From positions 1 through 64,000 of the forward strand of contig NZ_JAFBEA010000002.1 of NCBI RefSeq assembly GCF_016908515.1: 64,000 bases of DNA. Reading direction: 5' to 3'. The translations under genes were made by a program, and so were the position numbers. Positions within the stretch are counted from its first letter, which is position 1. Each line of letters opens with the position of its first letter. This document shows positions 36,323-44,442 of the stretch, piece by piece. This DNA comes from Virgibacillus halotolerans. Its GTDB lineage: Bacteria > Bacillota > Bacilli > Bacillales > Amphibacillaceae. The notes beneath the pieces are model-generated. The model did no database searches. It saw nothing but the letters and a program-made list of their open reading frames with translations, and was not told the DNA's origin.

Positions 36323-37411
36323 ATGAAAAAAGCTAGGTTTCTTCTATTAATTATTGGAGTGTTTCTGATGTTTTCATTATTGGTTGCGTGTGGTGGAGAA
36401 GATGAGTCAAGTTCAGGTAAGAATGGCAATGGTAGTGAGGAAGAAGGGGCTAGTGATATTGAAGTCGTCTTCATTCCGAAGATGACAGGAAATGCTTTTT
36501 TTGAATCTGGTAATGATGGTGCTCAAAAGATGGCTGATGAAATAGGATTTAAGGTTAAATATGATGGTTCGCCAGAAGGTACTGTTGCAAATCAAGTTCA
36601 GGTTATCAATAGTGCAATCAGTAGCGGCGCTGATGCGATTGCAATTTCATCCGTTTCTTCCGATGGTTTGAATCAAGCTTTGAAAAAAGCACTTGATGCA
36701 GGTGTTAAAGTGGTAACGTGGGATTCTGACGTTGAGCCTGAATATAGGTCATATTATATAAACCAAGGGACACCAGAAATTCTCGGGAAAATGCTAGTGG
36801 ATATGGCAGCTGAACAGATGGAAGATCCAGATGATAAAAATGAAGTTGCGTGGTTTTACTCGAGTCCCACTGTTCCGGATCAAAATGCTTGGGTAGATTC
36901 TGCTGAGAAGTATATTGAAGAGAAATTTCCAGAGTGGGAAATTGTTACAAAGCAGTATGGAGAAGGTGATGAACAGAAATCACTACAAACTGGAGAAAGT
37001 ATCATTGAATCCTACCCTGATTTGGATGCTGTCATTGCCCCAGATTCAACGGCACTTCCTGCAATGGCACAAGCAGCTGAAAACAAAAACTTGGACGCAG
37101 CTGATTTGATAATAACAGGGTTTGCATCACCAAACTCTATGAGGGGTTTCATAGAAAATGGAACGATTAAAAACCATGGTTTATGGGATGTCCAAGAACA
37201 AGGTGCTCTTGCAGTTTATATAGCATATCATCTTGCTCAAGGTAACGAACTTGAAGTTGGAGATACTCTGGATGTTCCTACACTTGGTGAGATTGAAGTT
37301 GAACCTAATACTATTCAAGGCTATGATTATACATCTGATGATTCTGGTATCATTGTATTACCAGAAAGAATTGTATTCACAAAAGAAAATACTGATGATT
37401 ACGACTTTTAA
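36323..37411 (+). CDS. lsrB: AI-2-binding lipoprotein
   Basis: The extracellular receptor for AI-2. The 362 residues start with a lipoprotein signal (lipobox SLLVAC, Cys23) and an acidic Ser/Gly linker, then a two-lobe periplasmic-binding-type domain: VVFIPKMTGNAFFESGNDGA, AIAISSVSSDGLNQALKKAL, VKVVTWDSDV, YYINQGTPEILGKMLVDM, VIAPDSTALPAMAQAAE. The DSDV and APDSTA segments match AI-2-contacting parts of LsrB as I remember them, but a residue-by-residue check is needed. It follows lsrD by 6 nt. Confidence 0.93.
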   Translation: MKKARFLLLIIGVFLMFSLLVACGGEDESSSGKNGNGSEEEGASDIEVVFIPKMTGNAFFESGNDGAQKMADEIGFKVKYDGSPEGTVANQVQVINSAISSGADAIAISSVSSDGLNQALKKALDAGVKVVTWDSDVEPEYRSYYINQGTPEILGKMLVDMAAEQMEDPDDKNEVAWFYSSPTVPDQNAWVDSAEKYIEEKFPEWEIVTKQYGEGDEQKSLQTGESIIESYPDLDAVIAPDSTALPAMAQAAENKNLDAADLIITGFASPNSMRGFIENGTIKNHGLWDVQEQGALAVYIAYHLAQGNELEVGDTLDVPTLGEIEVEPNTIQGYDYTSDDSGIIVLPERIVFTKENTDDYDF

Positions 37412-37435
37412 AATATCATAAAAGGAGAGATTTAG

Positions 37436-38323
37436 ATGGCTGACATTGAAGGAATGAAAGATGCAAAACAATTTGCTCAGGATGTAGAATTTTCAAGTAG
37501 TGGTAATTTTCATGTGAAAGGCGCTGCAAATTTAGACTGGGGAATGAAAGATAGATTATCAAGGATTTTTAGACCGGATACCGGGAAAACAGTTATGTTG
37601 GCTTTTGATCATGGCTACTTTATGGGGCCAACATCCGGACTTGAAAGACTAGATTTGTTAATTCCTGATTTAGCAGAACATGCTGATTGCTTAATGGGAA
37701 CGCGTGGTGCTATTAGAACTAGTGCGCCAGCTAACTATAATAAATCAATTGCTTTGCGTGTTTCATCTGGATCTAGTGTATTACAAGATGATTTAAGTAA
37801 AGAATCTCTTGTTGTTAGTATGGAAGATGCTATTAAAATGAATGCAAGTGCAGTGGCAGTTCAAACGTTCATTGGTGCGGACGGACAAAAAGAAACAATT
37901 GAAGCCTTGAATCAGGCTGTCAATTTGGGTTCTCGATACTCTATTCCAACCATGGGCGTTGTAGCGGTTGGTAAAGAAATGGAACGTACAACAAGATTTT
38001 TCTTACTTGCTACAAGAATGCTTGCCGAGTTTGGTGTACAGATTGTAAAAACTTATTACTGTGATGACTTTGAAAAAGTAGCATCAACCACTCCGGTACC
38101 TTTAGTTGTAGCTGGTGGAAAGAAAGTTCCAGAAAAAGATGCGTTAACATTAGCTTCTAATTCGATTCGGAGTGGTGCAGCTGGTGTTGATATGGGACGC
38201 AATATTTTCCAATCGGAAAATCCTAAAGCTATGATTCAGGCAGTTAATAAAGTCGTTCATGAAGGAATGTCTGATAAAGAAGCTTATGAATTTTATCTTC
38301 ACTTAGCAAACCCAGAAAAGTAG
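37436..38323 (+). CDS. lsrF: Phospho-AI-2 thiolase LsrF
   Basis: LsrF transfers an acetyl group from 3-hydroxy-2,4-pentadione 5-phosphate to CoA, giving DHAP and acetyl-CoA. The 295-residue DeoC/FbaB-type barrel has FDHGYFMGP (His59), LMGTRGAIR, ALRVSSGSSVL, the probable active lysine in IVKTYYCDDF (Lys205), and GGKKVPEKDAL phosphate loop. Its length agrees with E. coli LsrF. It follows lsrB in the operon. Confidence 0.93.
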   Translation: MADIEGMKDAKQFAQDVEFSSSGNFHVKGAANLDWGMKDRLSRIFRPDTGKTVMLAFDHGYFMGPTSGLERLDLLIPDLAEHADCLMGTRGAIRTSAPANYNKSIALRVSSGSSVLQDDLSKESLVVSMEDAIKMNASAVAVQTFIGADGQKETIEALNQAVNLGSRYSIPTMGVVAVGKEMERTTRFFLLATRMLAEFGVQIVKTYYCDDFEKVASTTPVPLVVAGGKKVPEKDALTLASNSIRSGAAGVDMGRNIFQSENPKAMIQAVNKVVHEGMSDKEAYEFYLHLANPEK

Positions 38324-38337
38324 AATGTTACACGAAA

Positions 38338-38363
38338 GAAGCTTTTTGTTGGAATAAAGCTTC
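38338..38363 (+). promoter_or_regulatory. Hairpin between lsrF and the DJ-1 gene
   Basis: gaagcttt and aaagcttc around 10 nt, just after lsrF. It lacks a T tract and could be a processing site or a weak attenuator separating the core lsr genes from the two added genes. Confidence 0.4.
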
Positions 38364-38414
38364 TAGTTAGTAGGAGCTTTATTTTAAACGTTAACTTTAC
38401 AAAGGAGATGTATT

Positions 38415-38924
38415 ATGGCTAAAGTCGCATTTCTATTAGATGGTCAATTTGAGGATTCTGAAATGAAAAATCCATATAATGCTTTGAAAGGAGAAGGACA
38501 TGAGGTTGTTATTGTAGGGAATGAGAAGGGCCTATTATGTGAGGGGAAAAATAAAGAAGTATCTTACTATACTGAGTTGTCAAGTCAAGATGCAATAAAA
38601 GAAAATTTTGATGCTGTAGTTATACCTGGTGGTGCAGCTCCAGAGGGTCTGCGAGTTAAAGATACAACTGTTGAGTTTGTTAAAAAATTGAATAAACAAT
38701 CAAAATTAATTGCCGGAATATGTCATGGTCCGCAAGTGTTGATTAGCGCCGATATTATAGAAGGAAAAACATTGACCTGTTTTAAAGGAATTCGTGATGA
38801 TGTTATTAACGCTGGTGCACATTATGTGGATCAAGAAGTAGTTCACAGTGATAACATTATTACATCAAGAACACCTATAGACGAGCCTGCATTCATAAAG
38901 GGAATTTTAGACCAACTGATATAA
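38415..38924 (+). CDS. DJ-1/PfpI family protein
   Basis: A 169-residue class I glutamine-amidotransferase-like protein. The nucleophile elbow is AGICHGPQVL with Cys103-His104, and an acidic Glu13 (QFEDSE) stands where the family keeps its cysteine-pKa-lowering Glu. DAVVIPGGAAPEGLR is the typical PGG segment. Family members are glyoxalase III, protein/nucleotide deglycases, chaperones or proteases. AAAGGAG precedes the ATG. In this operon a role in removing reactive dicarbonyl by-products of AI-2 (itself a dicarbonyl) is attractive but unproven. Confidence 0.88.
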   Translation: MAKVAFLLDGQFEDSEMKNPYNALKGEGHEVVIVGNEKGLLCEGKNKEVSYYTELSSQDAIKENFDAVVIPGGAAPEGLRVKDTTVEFVKKLNKQSKLIAGICHGPQVLISADIIEGKTLTCFKGIRDDVINAGAHYVDQEVVHSDNIITSRTPIDEPAFIKGILDQLI

Positions 38925-38963
38925 AGACAATTTTTTATGTCATACACATGAGAGGGGGATTTT

Positions 38964-39824
38964 ATGGGGTTTGTTCCAGTTACAGAAATGCTTAGAGAAG
39001 CTTTAAAAGGTCAATATGCTATAGGACACTTTGATATTCATAATATCGAATGGACACAAGCCGTGTTATGTGGTGCAGAGGAAATGAATTCACCCGTTAT
39101 TTTGGGGGTAACAGAAGATGCAGTTAATTATTTTCAAGGATATTCAGTCGTAAAGAATACTGCATTATCACTAATGCAAGAGCTGAATATTACTGTCCCA
39201 GTAGCGTTGCATTTAGATCATGGTTCTAGTGTTGAAAGTTGTATCGCTGCGATTGATGCAGGTTTTTCATCAGTTATGATTGATGCTTCAACTCTGCCTC
39301 TTGAAGAAAATATAAAAATAACAAAACAAGTTGTAGAATATGCCCATGTACTAGATGTATCAGTCGAAGCAGAAATCGGTAGTATAGGTGGCGAGGAAGG
39401 GAGCGTAATATCGGAAGGGCCCGTTTACACAGATTTAAATGAATGTATTGAGATAAAAAATAATACAAATATTGATACCCTCGCACCTGCATTAGGGTCT
39501 GCTCATGGATTATATAAAGGTAAACCCAAAATTGACTTTGAAAAAATGAGAGACATTAGTTCATCACTTAAAATCCCGTTGGTTCTTCATGGTGCATCAG
39601 GTTTAAGTGAAAGGCAAATACAAGAAGCCATCCAATCGGGAACCGCAAAAATTAATGTAAATGCGGATAACCACGTTGCATTTACAAAAGCGATAAGGAA
39701 AGTTCTAGATGAAGATAGTGAACTTTATAATACAATGGACTATTTAAAGGATGGAAAAGAAGCGGTAAAGCAAACAGTTATTGAAAAAATAAAAATGTTT
39801 GGATCTAGTGGAAAGGCAAAATGA
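38964..39824 (+). CDS. Class II (metal) aldolase, FBA/GatY-like
   Basis: The 286-residue protein has the class II aldolase active-site set: ALHLDHGSSV (Asp85, zinc ligand His86), EAEIGSIGGEEG (Glu cluster), LGSAHGLYKG (His181) and LHGASGL (His209), and the DHAP-binding KINVNADNHVAF. Class II aldolases join or split DHAP and an aldehyde. It is last in the lsr transcript, where LsrF makes DHAP, so it may consume that DHAP or process another phospho-sugar. True fructose-bisphosphate aldolase is usually encoded elsewhere, so this is probably a specialised paralogue (GatY/KbaY-like). Confidence 0.85.
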   Translation: MGFVPVTEMLREALKGQYAIGHFDIHNIEWTQAVLCGAEEMNSPVILGVTEDAVNYFQGYSVVKNTALSLMQELNITVPVALHLDHGSSVESCIAAIDAGFSSVMIDASTLPLEENIKITKQVVEYAHVLDVSVEAEIGSIGGEEGSVISEGPVYTDLNECIEIKNNTNIDTLAPALGSAHGLYKGKPKIDFEKMRDISSSLKIPLVLHGASGLSERQIQEAIQSGTAKINVNADNHVAFTKAIRKVLDEDSELYNTMDYLKDGKEAVKQTVIEKIKMFGSSGKAK

Positions 39825-39897
39825 CACTCTTTTACTAGAAAATATTTTTGACTTTATCGACTCTATTGTTACTCTTATAGGTTAATTATAATCACAT

Positions 39898-39946
39898 AAA
39901 TAAATTCCTGTAGATTGGACTAAATCTGGAGGAATTTATTTTTTAT
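39898..39946 (+). terminator. Terminator of the lsr operon
   Basis: aaataaattcct and aggaatttattt enclose an inner dyad (agattggactaaatct) and are followed by a T run. Confidence 0.8.
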
Positions 39947-40533
39947 AGCTTCTTTACAATGCATAAACCTTGGCCTAATTATAGTTAATGAACAAGGTAT
40001 TTTGCTTAAAGGAAAACATGAAAAGTATGGAGGAAATATAGTACGACTCGTTGAAAAAGAATTGTGGAGAGAAAGTTAAATTTTACTGTTAAACAGTGAT
40101 TACTTTCTATTGATATAGAGGAACCACTGCTACAGTCCTCAAGTTTCCAGATTTCCATACCAAGATGAGAAGTAAGGTAAAAAACATATAACCTGTTCTA
40201 ACTTTATAATATATTTAAGTTTTTCTTTACATAAAAGTCGTTCGTCCTGACAAACTAGATTGTCATTGGAAGAATGGCTTTTTGTTTTGGTAATGAATTG
40301 TTTAAGAACTAAGCTAGTCTAGCTAATAAAGATTTGATGGCATGACAAAAAACAAGGTAAATACCTTTTAAAATGTATATTTATAAGTGACGTAAACTAA
40401 GCCTTATTAAATGCAAAGGGGGATATTATTCCGTGTCTTTATACATTTGACACACGATAAGTTTCTACTTAAAATTTCAAACCATGCACATTGACTGTTG
40501 TAAACATCGATTTTTGTTAATTAGTCATTTTTT
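39947..40533. other. Long intergenic region, no gene supported
   Basis: A short plus-strand coding remnant is possible at about 39992-40080 (GILLKGKHEKYGG and on to EKELWRES, stop), but without start or family. The rest is AT-rich and repeats the word tgaca/tgtca near its right end, where control of the PTS operon begins. Confidence 0.3.
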
Positions 40534-40551
40534 TGACAGTATAACTTGTCA
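40534..40551 (+). promoter_or_regulatory. Upstream activator dyad candidate
   Basis: tgacagtataacttgtca is a dyad about 100 bp upstream of the -24/-12 promoter, the expected distance for an enhancer bound by a LevR-type activator. A second pair, tagtgtca (about 40571) and tgacacta (about 40640), uses the same word. Confidence 0.55.
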
Positions 40552-40650
40552 TAAATAAAATCCATATTACTAGTGTCAATAGGGGCAAGGAAGCACAAAA
40601 CGATATTTGAAAACAGTATCTATTCAGCAATATAAAAAATGACACTAATT

Positions 40651-40666
40651 TGGCATGGATTTTGCA
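40651..40666 (+). promoter_or_regulatory. Sigma-54 (-24/-12) promoter
   Basis: TGGCATGGATTTTGCA fits the consensus TGGCAC-N5-TTGCA with one difference. It lies 36 bp before the EIIA gene of a mannose-family PTS whose activator gene (44443) encodes a GAFTGA-type AAA+ domain. This combination is the standard one for Lev-type operons. Confidence 0.92.
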
Positions 40667-40701
40667 TATTAAAAAAGCAATAGATTAAAAGGAGGTCTAA
40701 A

Positions 40702-41118
40702 ATGATAAATTTTGTATTCGCTAGTCATGGAAGATTAGCGGAAGGGGTCAAGAACGCGGCAGAAATTATTTTGGGTGTCACCAATAATCTAAGTGTAATA
40801 TCTGCATATATAAACAATGATAGTGATCTTCCGAAGGATGTAGAAGATATCATTGATAAAATGAAGAAGGGGGGAACCTGGGTTGTAGTAACGGATATAT
40901 TCGGAGGTAGTGTAAATAACGAATTTATGCAGTATCTAAATGATGCAGAATTTATGCTTATTTCAGGATTAAATCTTGGTATGGCTTTAGAATTATTATG
41001 CATGTCGGATAAAGACGTTAATACTGACTACATTAGAAAAATTGTATCTAACGTAAAAGAAAATATTCAGCTTTGTAATGATTTATTAGAGGAAAATAAG
41101 GAAGATGAACATTTCTAA
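40702..41118 (+). CDS. PTS EIIA, mannose family
   Basis: A cytoplasmic phosphocarrier of 138 residues that accepts phosphate from HPr. The phosphorylated histidine is His9 in FVFASHGRLAEGVKNAAEI; GGTWVVVTDIFGGSVNNEF is the second family motif. AGGAGG precedes the ATG. First gene of a four-subunit PTS transcribed from the sigma-54 promoter upstream. Confidence 0.93.
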   Translation: MINFVFASHGRLAEGVKNAAEIILGVTNNLSVISAYINNDSDLPKDVEDIIDKMKKGGTWVVVTDIFGGSVNNEFMQYLNDAEFMLISGLNLGMALELLCMSDKDVNTDYIRKIVSNVKENIQLCNDLLEENKEDEHF

Positions 41119-41136
41119 CTTAATGGAGGTATTAAG

Positions 41137-41616
41137 ATGATTAAATTGATGAGAGTTGATCACAGATTGTTACATGGACAAGTAGCTATCTCCTGGACCA
41201 AAAACTTAGATGTTGATTGCATTCTAATTGCTAATAATGATGTTCCGGTAAATGATCTTCGTAAAACCACCCTTAAAATGGCTAAACCGCAAGAAGTAAA
41301 ATTAGTAATTAAGAATATTGAGGATTCGATCCAGGCTATTAAAAGTGGTGTAACGGATAAATATAAATTATTTATTGTCGTAGAGTCAATTGAAGATGCT
41401 TACAGACTGGGAAGTAAATGCGATGGTATAACTCAAATTAATCTAGGCGGTACAAAGAAAAATGATGATACGCATAGTATTTCTAAATTGATAAACGTAA
41501 CTGATAAAGATCAAGAATTACTACAAAAACTCATTAGTAAGGATATTGAGTTAGAAATTCGTCCGGTACCGAGTGATAAAAAAATAAATGTTAGTAAAAT
41601 CCTTAATAAAAAATAG
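41137..41616 (+). CDS. PTS EIIB, mannose family
   Basis: This 159-residue subunit takes phosphate from EIIA and passes it to the sugar. The active histidine is His13 in MRVDHRLLHGQVAISW; INLGGTKKNDDTHSI is the family's middle motif. Length is normal. It lies 18 nt behind EIIA with GGAGG. Confidence 0.93.
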   Translation: MIKLMRVDHRLLHGQVAISWTKNLDVDCILIANNDVPVNDLRKTTLKMAKPQEVKLVIKNIEDSIQAIKSGVTDKYKLFIVVESIEDAYRLGSKCDGITQINLGGTKKNDDTHSISKLINVTDKDQELLQKLISKDIELEIRPVPSDKKINVSKILNKK

Positions 41617-41631
41617 TGGGAGGTAAGCTTT

Positions 41632-42417
41632 GTGGAGATAGCACTACTATTATTCGTTGCGACTTTTTTGATGGGCGTGTTTGATTTATTTGCGGGTCGA
41701 AATATGTTTAACCGTCCAATCTTAACAGGAACAATAGTCGGTCTTATTCTGGGTGATGTTACACAGGGTGTTATTATTGGCGCAACACTTGAACTAGCCT
41801 TTATCGGATTGTTTGCGGTTGGTGCAGCCATACCACCCGAGATTCTGTCAGGTGGTGTCTTGGGAACAGCATTTGCGATTACATCTGGAAACGGTGCTGA
41901 AACAGCGCTGTTATTGGCTTTTCCCATTGCATCTGTAGCGCTTATTTTTAAAAATATCCATTTTATCCTAATATCACCGATGTTCTTACACAAAGCCGAT
42001 AATTATGCTGTTAAAGGATCCTTTAAAGGTGTGGCATCGATGCATATACTCGCTGGGTTAATTCAAATATTTATTTTGGCATTAATTGTAGGCGTTTCTT
42101 TTTCAGTAGGTAGCACAGCCATAACAAATATCCTGGATAAAATCCCGGATTTTGTACAAACAGGATTAGAAGTAGCAACAAAAATATTGCCGGCATTAGG
42201 ATTTGCTTTACTTGGTCGCATGTTAATCAATAAGCGTGTAGTACCATATTTCTTTATTGGTTTTGTCCTAGTATCATATTTATCGCTACCGGTTGTCGGA
42301 ATAGCAATTATTGGTGCAATGATTGCTATTATCATGGTTGATCTAGATAATCGTAATAAACAAGTACCAATTCAACCGGGAGAACAAGGAGGTATTGCTG
42401 ATGACGATGACTTCTAA
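41632..42417 (+). CDS. PTS EIIC, mannose family
   Basis: A membrane subunit of 261 residues starting at GTG behind GGGAGG. FDLFAGRNMFNRPILTGTIV and LGDVTQGVIIGATLELAFIG and AAIPPEILSGGVLGTAFAIT are the conserved EIIC-Man segments. Its acidic C-terminus (GGIADDDDF) overlaps the EIID start by 17 nt. Confidence 0.93.
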   Translation: MEIALLLFVATFLMGVFDLFAGRNMFNRPILTGTIVGLILGDVTQGVIIGATLELAFIGLFAVGAAIPPEILSGGVLGTAFAITSGNGAETALLLAFPIASVALIFKNIHFILISPMFLHKADNYAVKGSFKGVASMHILAGLIQIFILALIVGVSFSVGSTAITNILDKIPDFVQTGLEVATKILPALGFALLGRMLINKRVVPYFFIGFVLVSYLSLPVVGIAIIGAMIAIIMVDLDNRNKQVPIQPGEQGGIADDDDF

Positions 42418-43261
42418 TAATGTTGAGAAAAATGAGATGAATAATGACAAAGATATTTCTAAGACACTTTTAAATAAATTGTTTTTACGTTCCTTGACTT
42501 TGGAGGCTTCATTTAACTATGAACGCCAACAAGGTTTAGGATATGCCTTTACAATGGCTCCCGTTTTAAAAAAATTATATAAAAAGGATACTGAAAGAAC
42601 AGAGGCAATACAGCGTCACTTGGAATTTTTTAATGCTACACCTTATATATCACAGTTTATTATCGGAGTTTCAGCCGCCATGGAAAAAGAGAATGCGCAG
42701 AATGAAGATTTTGATACTAGCTCCATTCTTAGTGTTAAAGCTTCATTAATGGGGCCATTAGCAGGCATAGGTGATTCATTATATTGGGGTACAATCCGAT
42801 TAATTGCAACCGGAATCGGAACTTCTATGGCACTACAAGGGAATATTTTAGGGCCAATATTGTTTTTCTTAATGTTTAATATACCAACCTTTATATTATC
42901 ATATTTTTACATGCATATTGGGTATAAAGTGGGGACTGGATTTTTAAGTAAACTTGCTTCCAGCGGTGCTATGGATAAATTAACTTATGGTGCATCAATA
43001 CTGGGTTTATTAGTTATTGGTGGCATGAGCGCTTCCATGATAAATACGTATGTACCTCTAAAAATAGGAAGCGGAGAAGGGGCTACGGCTGTACAGGATG
43101 TCCTAAACCAAATCATGCCCGGGTTATTACCGCTTGGGATATTCTGGTTGATATTTTGGCTGTTGGGAAAAGGGGCCAAAACAACAACCATTCTAATTGG
43201 GATATTTATTATAGGAATACTATCTGCATGGATAGGAATTTTGGGTGTGGAATCTTCGTGA
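42401..43261 (+). CDS. PTS EIID, mannose family
   Basis: The second membrane subunit, 286 residues from ATG 42401 (AGGAGG 8 nt upstream). LEASFNYERQQGLGYAFTM, FNATPYISQFIIGVSAAMEK, KASLMGPLAGIGDSLYWGT and the C-terminal helices are typical EIID. Together the four subunits make a complete permease; the sugar is not evident from them alone. Confidence 0.93.
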   Translation: MTMTSNNVEKNEMNNDKDISKTLLNKLFLRSLTLEASFNYERQQGLGYAFTMAPVLKKLYKKDTERTEAIQRHLEFFNATPYISQFIIGVSAAMEKENAQNEDFDTSSILSVKASLMGPLAGIGDSLYWGTIRLIATGIGTSMALQGNILGPILFFLMFNIPTFILSYFYMHIGYKVGTGFLSKLASSGAMDKLTYGASILGLLVIGGMSASMINTYVPLKIGSGEGATAVQDVLNQIMPGLLPLGIFWLIFWLLGKGAKTTTILIGIFIIGILSAWIGILGVESS

Positions 43262-43301
43262 TTTGGCATACTCTTAGAACAAAAAATGGAGGGTTTTATT
43301 A

Positions 43302-44378
43302 ATGAATACTATGTTGGATTATATAAATCAACAGCAGCGCGTTTTGGAAGATATATTAATTAATAAAAACACTAATCTTAATAACTTCACTAGTATTGTA
43401 AAAAAGACAAAGACGAAAAGATGGTTAGTGTTAGCAACAGGTTCTTCTTATAACTCTGTATTATGCGCTAAAATGTATATCGAAAAAGTTTCTAAAGTAA
43501 GTATAGAAATAAAAGAACCATATAATTTTTATGAGTATGAGAATATATCAGAAGATATTGACTTAATCATCGCTGTATCCCAAAGGGGAACAAGTACATC
43601 AACCATTGACGCGGTTGAAAGGGTTAATAAAGTTAGTAAAGTACCATTAGTTATTTTGACTTCTATAATGGACAGCCCAATCACTAAATTAAACGATAAT
43701 ATAGTGGATATCGGGTGCGGTGTTGAAACGGTTGGTTATTCTACTAAGGGTGTAACGGCAACCATATTAACCTTAATGATCATGGGTATAGAAACTGCTA
43801 GGTCAAAAGATCTGTTATTTGAAAATCAAATAGGAGATGAATATACTAAGCTTACAAAAATGGTATCTAAAATACCAAGTATAATTAAGAAAACGATTCA
43901 ATTTTATCATAATAATAAAGCCCGTTTGGACGCATCGGAGCGAATCTCACCATTAGGTTATGGTCCAAATGTCGGTACCGTAAGAGAAGCGGAAACTAAA
44001 TTTACTGAAACAGTACGTGTTCCAAGTCAGGGATTGGAAATAGAGGCGTATATGCACGGTCCTATCTTTGAGCTCCATAAAAATAGCACATTATTTTTTA
44101 CAGAAGTGGTTAACGCAAAGCCATATGAACGTTCAAGAAAGCTAGAAATGTTTGTAAGCAGACACTGTGATAATATATTTACGATTACAACTAATAAAAA
44201 AACGGGCAGTAAGCACGAATTATCCTTGGAAATTGTTGTTGATGAACTTCTATCTCCTTTATTACTTGTAATCCCATATCAATTATTTTCATTTTTAATC
44301 AGTAAAGCTAAAGGGATAGATTTATCCATACCTGTTTATACAAACTTTAAAGAGGTAATGCAAAGTAAAGTAGAATAA
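43302..44378 (+). CDS. SIS-domain sugar isomerase/deglycase (GlmS/FrlB-like)
   Basis: A 358-residue protein with two SIS domains, like the isomerase half of GlmS but without the glutaminase half. SIS1: VLATGSSYNSVLCAKMYI and AVSQRGTSTSTIDAV; the C-terminal part has EAYMHGPIFELHK, typical of the deglycase/AgaS-like group. In Salmonella a similar PTS (GfrABCD) with SIS enzymes GfrE/GfrF and a LevR-type regulator degrades glucoselysine and fructoselysine. By analogy this enzyme probably splits a phosphorylated amino-sugar conjugate; substrate unproven. Confidence 0.82.
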   Translation: MNTMLDYINQQQRVLEDILINKNTNLNNFTSIVKKTKTKRWLVLATGSSYNSVLCAKMYIEKVSKVSIEIKEPYNFYEYENISEDIDLIIAVSQRGTSTSTIDAVERVNKVSKVPLVILTSIMDSPITKLNDNIVDIGCGVETVGYSTKGVTATILTLMIMGIETARSKDLLFENQIGDEYTKLTKMVSKIPSIIKKTIQFYHNNKARLDASERISPLGYGPNVGTVREAETKFTETVRVPSQGLEIEAYMHGPIFELHKNSTLFFTEVVNAKPYERSRKLEMFVSRHCDNIFTITTNKKTGSKHELSLEIVVDELLSPLLLVIPYQLFSFLISKAKGIDLSIPVYTNFKEVMQSKVE

Positions 44379-44381
44379 AAT

Positions 44382-44413
44382 TAAGAAACGGAGGGTTATG
44401 CCTTCGTTTCTTA
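44382..44413 (+). terminator. Hairpin between PTS operon and regulator
   Basis: taagaaacggagg and ccttcgtttctta around 6 nt; only a weak T-rich tail. Probably a partial terminator. Confidence 0.55.
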
Positions 44414-44442
44414 TATAATCAAAATGAGAGGTGAACAATGAT

